A DNA stretch of 64,000 bases from Pocillopora verrucosa (Eukaryota; Cnidaria; Anthozoa; Scleractinia; Pocilloporidae): assembly GCF_036669915.1 (NCBI RefSeq), contig NC_089325.1, positions 9,729,731 through 9,793,730 of the forward strand. The letters are read 5' to 3'. The position numbers were made by a program, and so were the translations under genes. The notes beneath the pieces were generated by a model. It saw only the letters and a list, made by a program, of their open reading frames with translations. It did no database searches and was not told where the DNA came from. This document shows positions 22,083-34,000 of this stretch, one piece after another (position 1 is the first letter of the stretch; each line of letters opens with the position of its first letter).

Positions 22083-23466
22083 AATCCATTAAAGCGTCAC
22101 GCGTTGTGTGACACAGTGTTAACTTACGAGAGGAACCGTGGAGAATTTGAACACTTTATAAGGAATAGTATAAGGGAACCAAATATCGAAGATTTACAAC
22201 TATAGATATTTCAAAATATGAACATTTTACGGGTAAAATCAATAGAACTTACTCACACCTTGTGTGTCAGTTGTGGTTTCTGGCGATCTCTGTGGTATTA
22301 AATGTTTATTTGTCACTGATGTATTCTTCTGCCTCGTGTGACTTAAAACCCAGTCACACGCGAAGCTGTATCGCAGCGTGTTATCCTTGTTTTCCGTGTA
22401 AGAGATGAAGGAAGTGTTTTTTCATTCTTCATCATGATTCTGCAGAAACGCTTTTCTCCGGCCAATTTCCAACAAGTGCTAGGTTTTAAAGAGTAATTGC
22501 TTGCTATTTTGCCTTTTGCAAAATACCTATTTTTGCTTTGTTTCATCATTTTGAATTTATAGAGTCCGGAAGAACGGAGACAGTAAGTGAAGCCGTGCAA
22601 TACTTTAAAACAGTGTAGCATTATCTTTTTTTCAGGTGAGGTATTTTTTTTCCTACGAAGCAGAAATTTCAAGCTGCTTCGTTCATGTCCACGTGTATCA
22701 AGGTAAAGTTTCCTATCTTAGACCTGCTTATTTTTAAACAAGGTGTTTCATGTAACATAAAACTCGATAGGAGCGTGCCGGGGCCGTTTTTCAGTCTCAG
22801 CAACGTAGGATGTTTGGTTCTTTAGAGCCTTCGTATTTGGCTCTCAATTCGATCGAAACGTCAAATTTTCACGCCAAATTCAATGAAGACATCAAGAGTT
22901 TCTTTACGCTGATTAACTTTGACCAAAAATTGGCGTCAGCGATTTTTCCTCGATCACCTTTTGGGCTTTAGATTTCATTTCAACAAACCCCGAAAGTTCG
23001 GACATTGAGTCGAGCTCGCAGCACATGTGTCCGAACTTCGGCTTTGGAAATTTTTCTTAAATAACTTCCCACTTTCAAGAAGCGTCTCTTCGTTCAAAAT
23101 TGACATCTTTCTTTTGTTATTTATTTGATCGTTTATTAAGCAAGTTGTCTTTTCGCTGTCGTTGAAGCAGATGCGAAGAATGTTACAGGAAGCGTTGCGG
23201 CATGGAATAATTGAACAGTGATGTATCTGATCAGGTATTTTCAGGGTGTTTAGTGCGTAGATTGTCAGATAAATCCCCGTCCGACAGGAAATTAGTGCCC
23301 ACGAATCGCTGTAGAACGTGAGGAAGCCTTAATTCCTGCACGTAATTACGTATCTGGGTGTGGATTTCCTTAGCTGATTAACGTACCGATTTTTTCAAAC
23401 TTAAGTAACACAAATGGGAAATTCTGCGAAACTCAGAACAACCTTCAAGAAGAGTTAAACTTAAGA

Positions 23467-23691
23467 ATGGCAGATCACAAAAGTAAAGCTGATTTCAACG
23501 CAATGAGTGTGGCAGAGCTTAAAAAATATCTACAAGAACGGGGGATTTCAGCGAGCGGATCCTTGAAAAACCTCGTTAGTGGAAATCACCTCCGCAGTCA
23601 AAAAAATGGTTCTGCCAGTGGATCCAAATTTCGAAAAGGTGACGTCCCTGCTTTAGGCGAATTAATAATTCATGATATGCGTATACCCTAA
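23467..23691 (+). CDS. SAP-domain ORF of the transposon
   Basis: The 74-residue ORF has a SAP DNA-binding motif at about residues 10-40 (FNAMSVAELKKYLQERGIS, then LKNLV), the helix-extended-loop-helix seen in chromatin proteins and in many transposon-encoded proteins. A GT after FRKG (AAAAG|GTGACG) could be a donor, so the protein may continue in exons I cannot trace. It begins about 130 bases inside the left inverted repeat. Probably a fragment of a transposon gene. Confidence 0.55.
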   Translation: MADHKSKADFNAMSVAELKKYLQERGISASGSLKNLVSGNHLRSQKNGSASGSKFRKGDVPALGELIIHDMRIP

Positions 23692-23996
23692 AGACTATTA
23701 ACACTTTTCACGCGTCGCCGCCGTTTGAATTATTCGACATTTTTAATTATTTGATTTGCTCTCCTGAACTCATCACTGGCTCTACGCTCAGATCTAAAAG
23801 GGCTTAAACTGCTGCGTATTCCTCTGTCGATTTACCAGTTTGACGATCAAGTGTCAGAAGGGTTTTTGCCACTGATCGTTCAAGGCAAACTTTCATGCAC
23901 CTCTCTTTGTCTGCTTCTCGTTCGCAAGATGCCTTTCGTTTACAAGTCGCGACACCTAGGCATGGTGATATAAAAGAATGACTGAATTAACTTACC

Positions 23997-24310
23997 CTTT
24001 CTTTACTAGCTACAGCAGATATGGGATCATGATCCTCTTCTGTTGGACCATTTCTACCGACGAAATGTAGACTACAAACGTAGCTGTCCTTCGTGCACAC
24101 AAACGAGTCACCTCGATGACATAACCTTATCCACCTTTGCCTTCTCTCCTTTTGTCTAACTGCCCCCGGAAAATAGAAAAACTTGACTAGGTCGCCGTTA
24201 GCGTTTCTTACCCAGGAGTTGAAGTATCGTGAATCTTTTTTCAGGTGCCATAAGCTCATCTCTTTGTCGTAACCATTATGTTTAGGTATACACTTACTAA
24301 ACAACTGCAA
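23997..24310 (-). CDS. THAP-like DNA-binding ORF of the transposon (partial)
   Basis: The open frame contains KFFYFPGAVRQKERRQRWI, then YVCSLHFVGRNGPTEED. The FP-x5-R-x2-W core and the C-x2-H of a THAP zinc finger are visible; the N-terminal Cys pair is not clear. A donor AGG|GTAAGT closes the exon at 23997. A further open stretch on the same strand (about 23806-23940, starting KRKASCEREADKERC) may be another exon, but the phases do not match the first. THAP domains bind transposon ends in P-element-like and related families. No catalytic transposase domain is present here, so the element looks non-autonomous or decayed. Confidence 0.5.
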
Positions 24311-25143
24311 TCGTACACGTTCATAGAGTTGAAATCTTTTTTATTTTTGGGAATCAAGGCCTCCTCACGTTCTACAGCGATTCGTGGGCACTAATTTCCT
24401 GTCGGACGGGGATTTATCTGACAATCTACGCACTAAACACCCTGAAAATACCTGATCAGATACATCACTGTGCGCAGAACTAGTTCGATTATTCCATGCC
24501 GCAACGCTTCCTGTAACATTCTTCATATCTGCTTCAACGGCAGCGAAATGACAACTTGCTTAAAAATGATCAAATAAATGACGAAAGAACGATATCAATT
24601 TAGAGCGAAGAGACACTTCTTGAAAGTGGGAAGTTATTTAAGAAAAATTTCCAAAGCCGAAGTTCGGACACATGTGCTGCGAGCTCGACTCGATGTCCGA
24701 ACTTTCAGGGTTTGTTTACATCAAAAGTCACGTGATACTACACGTGAAGTCTAAAGCCCAAAAGGTGAATTGCAAATCAGCGTTTATTTTTCTTAATGAC
24801 AAATTTAACTCATAATATCATAATATATTAACCACGAAATACCCTGTCTTGGAATTACGCATTTTGTGAAAATAAAAAAAAAAGCCACCAAAAAACACTA
24901 TTATCAATCAACACTGCTAAAACAAGATGATTTTATTCGTGGAAAAATATCGACTTGCAAATTCCAAGATGATGCTCGTAGGAAATTGAAGTGAAATCAT
25001 TAACTATGATCAAAAACGTCCATAACTCTTATTCTTTTTAAAATAATTTTTTTTTAACACCAAGGTTTTATTTCGAAATGCCACTCAATCATTAATTTTA
25101 ATCATCGATCGATTATGAGAAATGGGAATAAAATTTGTATCAA

Positions 25144-28100
25144 TTAACACTTTCCACAGCTCTTCTTGCAGTAAATTTTCATGTATGATTCGTACTTCTT
25201 GCAGTAATCTCCAGGCTCTTTCATCCAACTTGCGCAATATTTGTGTTCGTCTTTGCAGATGGCTGAGTAAACGGGAAAGGAAACACAATGTCTTACTGCA
25301 AATTCATAAAGATGTAGCCTTAAACACAAAGAGTGCAACGCAGATTCGTGACCAATCATCAGTTACTGCCAGATTATGTTTATCTCGGCAGGGAGGCATG
25401 AGTGGGTGTGGGGGGATCCTACCGTGTAGCTGCAACTGGAATGTAGGACTACTTGGCCATGGAAGGCCTGGACACGAGACTAGCTAAAAGGTCTAGTTGA
25501 TTGGATCCAAGAGGAGGGTCGATGGAGCCCAGGCCCCATTATAAGACCTGCAAAATTTTAATTATTTGTCTGACACCACAATTCTTGCAACGACAGGATC
25601 GCAAGTTACTACTCAGAAATATTTCGTAGCTCATTTAGACTAGAATGCAAAAAAAAAAAAACAACAACAACGACAACCTATGTTTTCCGAATAAAAGCTT
25701 TGACCCCCTCCCTTGCCCGCATCAAAACACCCTGTATCCGCCCCTGAGCACTGTACTGATTTCTACTCACGAGGTTTTTGGCACCCCCTCTTGCAGCTCG
25801 TCTGACAGTCTGTATTCATGTATGAAGAATATCGTGGATCAGTGCAGTATCCTTCACTGGCCCAATATGGGCACCAATCGTGACGATCAGGAGAACAACC
25901 TGTCCCAAAATAGAAGATAAAAAACTTGAAAAAGAAATCGTTGAATTCAAAATAAAAATAACGACAATATCTAAATTTCGATTCCCCGCCCTGTCTACCA
26001 TGCATTTTTTAAATATTAGCTCTATGAATTTAGCGTTGATTCGGAAAATCTCCGTAAGTGATATTGTACCTAATTTCATCACCTTGGTACTTGCAAACGT
26101 TTTGATTCTGTAAGGAGAAATTCTTATTTGGTCACCTTGAGAGCGAGGGAGGTATAATATACTATTGATATTTTCAAGTCACCATTGGTACGTTTATCGG
26201 TCTCATTGCTGAACATGTTGTTCAGCCGGAAATTTTTTATTTATGGAAAGATGGCGACAATCAACGGTGGGTTAGAAAAGTTCAGACTGTAAATCCTGGG
26301 TTAGGGATTCTTTCAGCCAATTTTCAACTTAATAAGGGAAAAAGCTCAACTCCTCAGCTTTTTATGTGCGCGGTTAACGAAAATGAGTTACTGATTTATC
26401 ACATAACATTAAGTTGAATTTTTTATCGTTGATCCATGTCTTGACTCAGCGAATAACCCACTGACAGACTAAAATATACTGGTTCAATGACACAGACAGA
26501 CAGAAAGACAGACAGATAACTGACGGACAGACGGACAGACAGATTGATTGTCTTAACGATTTATCGACTGGTGAACTCCGTGACTCATTTGAAAGACTGA
26601 TTTCACACCTTTCTATTAATTGACGGAAGACAGAATGACACCTGACGGAAAAAACTCTAGAACCAATCGGTTAAGACTTAATAACACATTAGCTGGCTAA
26701 CTAATAATATTAAAAGCATAGCTGTCTGTTTGGTAAACTTACCTGGTGGCGGAGGTGTTTGTGGCTTGGGTCGCTGACCACAGTACAACATCTTGGCTTG
26801 CTCAACGTCTAACCTACTCAACCCATACCGCTGACCAAGGTTAGTGCGGCCGTTCTTGCCGACGATAGTTCTTACTCCCCTGCGGTTAGCGAAGGCCGTG
26901 GAGGAATAGTGCATAACACTGTCGTAATCATACGAGACACCCCGACTGTCTACCCGATTGGTTCCATATTTATGAAAGTTGTACGCCATACCTTAGCGGG
27001 AAAAAAAATTGAATATTTTAACCACGCAAAAATCTTACCCATATCTTAAGATATAACTTTAAACTTCAGCCATCATAGTAGGTGCGTTGTCATCAATAAA
27101 AATTTTAAAGTATACCCGTTTGGATGTTTTGCCAGTTAATTGTCACATAAGAGTCTCTGTCAGGACGGGATTGTTCGTGCCAGAATCCGAGGGCATGTCC
27201 TGCGGGATACAAAGAAAAAAAAACCACATCATTGGAAGTTGTTATGAAACGAACAATTAGTAAACAATAAATTAGACTCGACTGCGCTCTATCCTCTAAG
27301 CTGACCTCACGTAAGCTCCAACTATAGAAGAAACAGATACTGTTACAAAGATTTGCCATACCTATCTCGTGCACTACTACACCCAGATAACCACAACCAT
27401 TTCCAATGGAGATTTTCTGAGGCCCCGAGCCAGGCTGTCGGCCTACCATAGAATAACATCTTGAAAGATCAAAATAAAGTAACAGTTAACGTGTGTTTAT
27501 TAGTTGTGATGGGTTAATAGTTCAGAGAAATTATTCATGTAATCCACTGCAAAGAAGTAATGGTATGTGTGTCCGTAATAAACTCAGTGAGTAAGTCAGT
27601 TAGTGACTGCGTCATTCAGTGCGTCAGTCAGTGAGCCAGTGAGTCACTCATTGAGTTAGTCAGTCAGTCAGTCGGTTAGTTGGTCAGTCAGTCAGTCAGT
27701 CAGTCAATCGGTCAGTTACCCTGTAAGTTAGTGAGCCAGTGAGTGAGTGAGTCACTCATTGAGTTAGTCAGTCAGTTGGTCAGTCAGTCAGTCGGTTAGT
27801 TGGTCAGTCAGCGGGTCGGTCAGTCAATTGGTTTGTGTCTCCGTAGGTCAGTGAGCCAGTGAGTGAGTGAGTCACTCATTGAGTTAGTCAGTCAGTGAGT
27901 TGGTCAATCAATCAGTCAGTCAGTCGGTTAGTTGGTCAGTCGGTCAGTCAGTCGGTCCGTTACCTTGTGAGTCAGTGAGCAAGTGAGTCAGTTAGTCAGC
28001 GAGTCAGCCACTCGGTTGGTCTGTCAGTCAGCCATTGAGCCAGTGAGGCATTCAGTCAGTCTTTCAGTAAGTCCATTAGGCAAGCAAGCAGGTATTAAGT

Positions 28101-30308
28101 CTATAATGTTACCACTTAATTAATTCCTCCGTCGTTAAGTTAGTCTTTGACGATATAAGCATCTGCTCCTCACCCTCCACCGGAGAAGAAACTAAGGTAA
28201 CGACTCTCCCTGCTCCTCTGTACGAATTTTAGGCAAGGCACTCTTTCCTCCCAGTGCTTCATAGCACGCAGGATAACTCCACGCACATTATCTGAAGGAG
28301 TAAAAATCGAATTATTCTTTTAAAATCTACGATGAAGCCTAACACTGAAACGATAGAAACAATTTCATGATATTCAAAAGCAAAATATTAAGAGAGATAC
28401 TCAAAGACCCATTATAAAATTAGTTAGACGTATACTCACGGTTCGAGCTTGTAATATAATAGGGGACTTCTCGCTTTCCACTACTACCAACAAGCCATCG
28501 AAGGTCGCTGCCTCCAGACACCCTCATGATCGCCCTCTTTCGTCTGCTCTGAGGTTTTGCCATCCTCTTGGGAGGCACCAGGATCCCGCGGCTGTTGAGG
28601 CTGTCACGTATTTCTCGGGTCATGATTATGTCACCTTGAAACAAAGCATCTTTTCCATCTAAACAAGAAAAAAGATCAGAGTAAGGGCAGGAATATCAAC
28701 CATAAAAGGCGTTTAAAATTCTATATATTGCGATATTGTGCACGGTTGTGGAGTTTTTCGCGAGAGTACCTGAACTTAACAGTCTGTAGCATGAACCCAG
28801 TTTTTCTCGACTTATCTGGTAACTGTATAGCTAAAAACGTGAAATAATTTACCTCTGGACCTGCCATTTTCTCCTGTTGCTTCAAGAATGGTGTCAAAGA
28901 CAGGCTTCATCGTCTCGTTTGCTAGGATAAACATAAATTAGCTTGGTTAATACAAACAAATCTTTGAAGGGATAAGTGCTAAATGTGAGAGACAACGAGG
29001 GGTTCACCAATTATAGCGCAGTTAAAGGTTGGGATTATAAACAAAAATGAAGAGCAAACACCACGGATCTACCACGTAAATTTGCAAGTTCGTGTGACAA
29101 TTTTTTTCGGTCTGGGGCTAAGTAGATAAAAAATTGGAATCTATGAATATTCCGAACGAGTATTTTGCTGAAATTTTTTTTTTTTCATGATGTTATTGTA
29201 AATTTCGAACCAATTCGTCAAGCACTCTACCCAACCTTACACCTGAAGCGTGACAAACCGTGGGCTTTTATTGCGGTTATTCAAGGTCATCACAGTATAC
29301 CCTATGCGGAGAGCCGGCACAAACCATGATCTACGCAGACAGCGTAACGCCAATGACGGAAATTGTCAATATGTGGCACTTTGAACTGTATCTGTCATCA
29401 AAAGGGAAATTTCTTTCGTGACCGTGGAAGTGATTGATTGTTTCACTGATAAGTGATCCTTGGGATTATTTTAATGGTATATCGAGCTGTAGTAGTTTCG
29501 CAACTCAGCAGTCGATAATTGACAAAAAAAGCAAGAGGAGTATTTCACGGAGATGTTAAATCTAATCAATAAGTGCGCATAACTTCTGATTTAATATGCC
29601 GCCTGATCCAAAATTGTTGCCTCATATCTCTTGGTGATTCCCAGATAGTTGTTGTTACTTTCCAGGTACAAACATTTCCTGACCGATTGAAACATCCATG
29701 GCCTGTGACGTCTGTAAACGTTTAGAAATTGGATATCGTAGTAGCTCACAATAGACATACACGCGCTAATGTTCGCCCATTTTTAAGTATTTATCGAAAC
29801 TTACCACAAAATCCCCATTGCCTGCGAGTTTCATAGACATCATTTAAAGAACACCATTCTCTCCCAAAATCTTTCGTTGTGCACTCATAGTAATCCACGC
29901 CTCTGTAAGTGAATGGAAACACACAGCACTTTCCGTTCGTTGTGTTGCGTGTGTAACAGATGTCATCTGTAGAATCTTAACAAAAGCACAAAGTCACAAC
30001 AAAGCCTTCTGCTCCTGCATCGTTTGCACGTGGAACATGTCTCCACATTACTGAGAAAATCAGCCAAACGGAGCGAGGAAGTTGGAAAAAAAATGACAAG
30101 AAGGCAGATAAATGGAAGAGCATAAATGGCTGTGGTTTAATCTTTTTGCGCGGAAAACGACCGAAGTGCTAAACGTAAACCGTGGCTAAAGTTTGAGGTG
30201 CGCAGTGTAGAGGAGAAATTTTACACGCACTTTACCTGTGGGAGCTGCAGATGATTCCTCAACTTGTGCTACCACAAGCAAAGCTGCCCAAATCCACAAC
30301 AATGTCAT
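25144..30308 (-). CDS. Secreted astacin metalloprotease with FN2 and two ShKT domains
   Basis: Ten exons: 30236-30308, 29805-29966, 28853-28921, 28440-28658, 28174-28291, 27362-27459, 27116-27199, 26743-26991, 25771-25899, 25144-25262; 439 residues. Order: signal peptide (1-22), a fibronectin type II domain (about 25-78: [24 protein letters not shown]), a propeptide with the FxGD aspartate-switch motif (FQGDI, 108-112), a furin-type site RRKR at 140-143, then the astacin catalytic domain with zinc site [12 protein letters not shown] (from 244) and Met-turn SVMHY (299-303), and two six-cysteine ShKT domains (358-400, 401-439). All catalytic residues are present, so an active extracellular zinc endopeptidase is expected. 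Start chosen because it opens a clean signal peptide shared with the next gene; TATATAA lies at 30377-30383. AATAAA is about 72 bases past the stop. The FN2 exon is absent from the three paralogues. Confidence 0.93.
26490..26560. repeat. GACA-type microsatellite
   Basis: Degenerate runs of CAGACAGA and GACGGACA in an intron of the FN2-containing astacin gene. Confidence 0.75.
27585..28085. repeat. ~500-bp GTCA/GTGA minisatellite
   Basis: Nearly continuous CAGT/GTCA tetranucleotides, organised in longer blocks that recur: GAGCCAGTGAGTGAGTGAGTCACTCATTGAGTTAGT appears at least twice. It fills most of the intron between exons 27362-27459 and 28174-28291 of the astacin gene. Confidence 0.9.
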
Positions 30309-31071
30309 GTTGAACTTATCTCCAGGGATCAGCTTCAGTCTACAACAAGCGTAAAAGAAAAGCTTTCTTGTTCTGCTTATATAATCAAAGTTGTGGCAGA
30401 CGTGACTAACGCGTTCTCATCAATTCCTATTACGTAGACACTTTTATTGCTCAATGATTCGGATGTCGTAGGGTAAAACACAGCTGGATATTTTTCTGCC
30501 CTCTCATATCTCACTTTGCCTTACCTTTTGACCTGATCAAATCCGTCGTGGTCATAATTATCCGGTTGCACGTAACGCATATTGGAAAACTCCTGCAAGA
30601 CAGCGTCTGCTGAAACGCACTTTTTCACCGACTTCGGTTTATATTCAAATTAACTTCCAGATTCAACAGCTTTTCGTGATAACCATCTAAAACTAACGGA
30701 ACCCCGAGAAAATGAATGAAGAATTCTCACTAATTGAACCTTCCATGTTTCCCAGCTTGTTACTTTGCCAGATCCAGACAAATCACGGTAACGTTTAGCG
30801 TGGGTGACCTGTCACCATACGTGCGTCAGACACGCACACGTCTCTAGGAGTTTACTTGAAGCAGACAGTTTCTGCTCGGTAAACTAATGCGTATGTAGTA
30901 ATAACTTTAAAGCTTTTGAAATAGCTTCCCGGCTTTAATACCCTTGTATTATTTATTGAAAAAATCAGATAGAGAATAAACAATTTATTAACGCATTGAA
31001 AAACGTGTGGCTACAACAAACTTTGCCTCAGAGTGATTTCACATTTTTCCAGCTTCGCAGACTAAGCTGGT
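30309..31071. other. Promoter and intergenic space between astacin paralogues
   Basis: It contains TATATAA (30377-30383, minus sense) and, next to it, a block around 30384-30406 (minus-strand core GTCACGTCTGCCACAACTTT) that is identical in the promoter of the next paralogue (35128-35150). The AATAAA signal of the next gene lies at 30984-30989. Otherwise nothing recognised. Confidence 0.6.
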
Positions 31072-34000
31072 TTAGCAGGAGCCACAGGATTTTTTACAAT
31101 TTTTTGACATGTAGGTGTAGTACTGCGAGTTTCGCCGACAGTAACCTCTCTGTCTCCAAGCTGGGCAGTGTCGCTCAAGGTCACGGCAGTTGGTATCTGA
31201 GAAAACAAAAAAGAAACAAATAAATTTGTATTTAAGAGATAAATAAATCAATTAACCATTTCAGCGCATAAAATAACTCATTTAATTGACCCTGACCATT
31301 AAAAGCCGTTGAATTAATTATCAAATATCATGAATATTATTATTATTGTTATCATTATTATTTATGAAAATTCATAAATGAATAAATTTCTAACAAAAGC
31401 AGAGTCGCTACAATTATTTAAACAACACAAACACAAAGTTACAAAGTGGTGCAGTTAAATTACTGCTAATGATCATTAATGTCTCATTCTGGACAGTTTG
31501 TGAAGGGAAACTAACTTGTTCCGCAGAAGCAACTTTTTTGGCAGTTTCGTCTCATGTACGTCCGATGTGTGTGCGTGCAGTAACCCCTGGATTTCCAAAA
31601 TGGACAGTTTCGGTTATTGTCTTTGTATCGACAACCTGTTGATGAAAGCAGATCTCTCAGTATTAGAAACATCTGTGACTGCAGTATACAACAACGTAAC
31701 AGATACAAGCAGAGGGACGTGAGTGGGAGGTGAGTAAAAAGGACTGGTGAGGTTGTGAGTTGGGAAAATGCACAGGATCATAATGGTACTTTTGGCTAAA
31801 CGCGACAGTTCAAATTGTTCTTAAATCAAAATATTCCTTTGAAAGGAATTGCGGATCTGTTTATTCCTTTGAGGTTTTTCCTCTGAAATAGAGCCTGTGC
31901 CGAGATTTTTTTGAACTTTGGTTGTTGTTCATCATTTAAAATCGTTCTTTGCAAAACTCATAGGGCTAGCCCTATATCAAGCGGACGATTTGTGTCAAGC
32001 AGGCACTAACTGCAGTCCCGGTGAGGTGCCCATTTAACCCTTTCACTATTAAGATCTGATTGTTAATTCTCCCCTCCAGCTACTAGACATTTACTTGTAA
32101 AGTTGTTATGAGAATTTGATATTAGATCAACATAACAGCTTCTACCTAATAAGTTTTAGTATTCTCATCACTTATTTTCTGGATAGTGAACAGATATTAT
32201 GAGGAGAAGTTACATGTTTATCACTTCTGGGAGTTAGAGCGTTAAGACGATGCGAGAAACACTAAGCTAGTGATTTTAACGCATGCACCAGATCGGATCC
32301 GGTAGGTGTCAGACTTCACTGGACATTGCAAAATCAGGAAAAACTTCAAGCTAAAAAAAATTGCCGGGGAAAAAGGAAACAGAGGCGTGTTGGTTACCCG
32401 TGGGTGGCCTTGGTTTTGCAGTAACAGGTCTTCTTGTGGGTTGTCCGGGGCAATACATTAATTTTGCCTGTTGGATGTCCTTGTAACTCAGTCCTCGATT
32501 GTTTCCCAGCCTGGTGCTTCCATCTTTGCGTGTGATGGTTATACGTCCATTACCAAACGCGGTAGAGTGGTAATGCATCACGCTGTCGTAATCATACGAG
32601 ATTCCGCGCGAGTTAATGGTACTTGTCGACATCTTCGTGAATTGGGAGCGGACTCCTGGAGAACAAACACAAGAATCAAGATAAGGTAATATATACCCAT
32701 TTGCTGGTTTTTATTTGATATGGAATAACAATTCAAACAATCCCAATCTTTTGAGACATTTCTTCTCGCCAAAGTTTGTTTTGTATTCCTGTGCTACTCA
32801 GGTTTGGCAGAGTTTCTGCCCGCTATTGACGGGCATGACAACTTGATTACATGGCTTAATTTATTTACCGCTTGGGATGTTATTCCAGAGAATGTTGACG
32901 TAACGATCCCTATCGGGACGGGATTGCTCGTGCCAGAACCCGAGAGCATGTCCTGAAAAGTAATTAAAACAAATATTATTTTTGGGAGGCTTCTTCGGGT
33001 GAGAGAGACTCTCTAAATTAAATGTTATTCGTATATAAACATAATATTGAGTAACTGCTTGTTCCTAATCCCTACTAGCAAGAAATGAATTTATGCGCTG
33101 GTGATAAGAAGTGTCTGCTTGATGACCGAGCTCAAAAATGTCTATGATTTCCATCATCTATTTTCATAGTTAACCCATGAGTGACCAACGTATAATTTCT
33201 CCCCACAATATCAATAATAAATCAAGCAGACAAGATATTACAATAAAGAAAAATATCAATCAGGGGAATTACTAGTTGATCCAATACCAAATTCCCCGCA
33301 CTAACGTCATAAGAATTGTATGGCAGACAGTAAAGAGAGATCTTGATGTAAAGGGCTTACAAATGGTTCCGAGATACACTAAAGAGCTTTTTTCCGAGTC
33401 TCGTAAAACCAAAACCAAAGTAATCCTAAAATCCGATCAGAATAAAAGTAAATATGAAAAAGGGCTTGAAGGAAACAAAGTTCTCCATCTTGACGAGCCA
33501 ATTTTTTGTCAGAATTGCGCAGCAAATGTTTCAAATTTTATTAGTTTTTTCCTCAACCACTCACCAATTTCATGAACAACCACGCCAATTTGATCACAGC
33601 CCCGCCCAATGGAAATCTTTTGTCTTCCTCCAACTCGTCCCACCATGGAATAGCAGCTGTTAAGTGAAATAACACAAATGTTAGACGGCGCGATGACGTC
33701 AAAGAGCCCCGCTGCAGATGTATTGGTAACCTGGCCTACAGTGTAGACGTAAAAACAATGACTGCGTCCTTACCCTCCTCCAAAAAAGAAACTGACGTAG
33801 TTACGATGAGTTGTTCTTCGAACGAACCTCAGGCAAGGAACTTTACTCATCCAGTGTCTCATGGCTTGATCTATGACACCGCGGGCATGCGCTGCAACAA
33901 GTCAAAATCCACACCCTAATGCTTCAAAATCATCACTGTACAGACGAGATCGCGGGTTAAAGTTAAAGCAAAAATCACTCATCATTTGCGCATCAGATCT

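Larger units (their letters stand above)
22954..24768. mobile_element. DNA transposon with ~400-bp terminal inverted repeats
   Basis: The left arm (22954-23336) and right arm (24350-24768) are inverted copies. Both begin TCACCTTTTGGGCTTTAGA and share GCATGGAATAAT, TTTCAGGGTGTTTAGTGCG and TCCGACAGGAAATTAGTGCCC. Near each tip lies an internal hairpin, GTTCGGACA ... TGTCCGAAC. The right arm has about 35 extra bases containing two CACGTG motifs. The central 1 kb holds a SAP-domain ORF on (+) and a THAP-like ORF on (-). No target-site duplication was obvious by eye. Confidence 0.85.
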
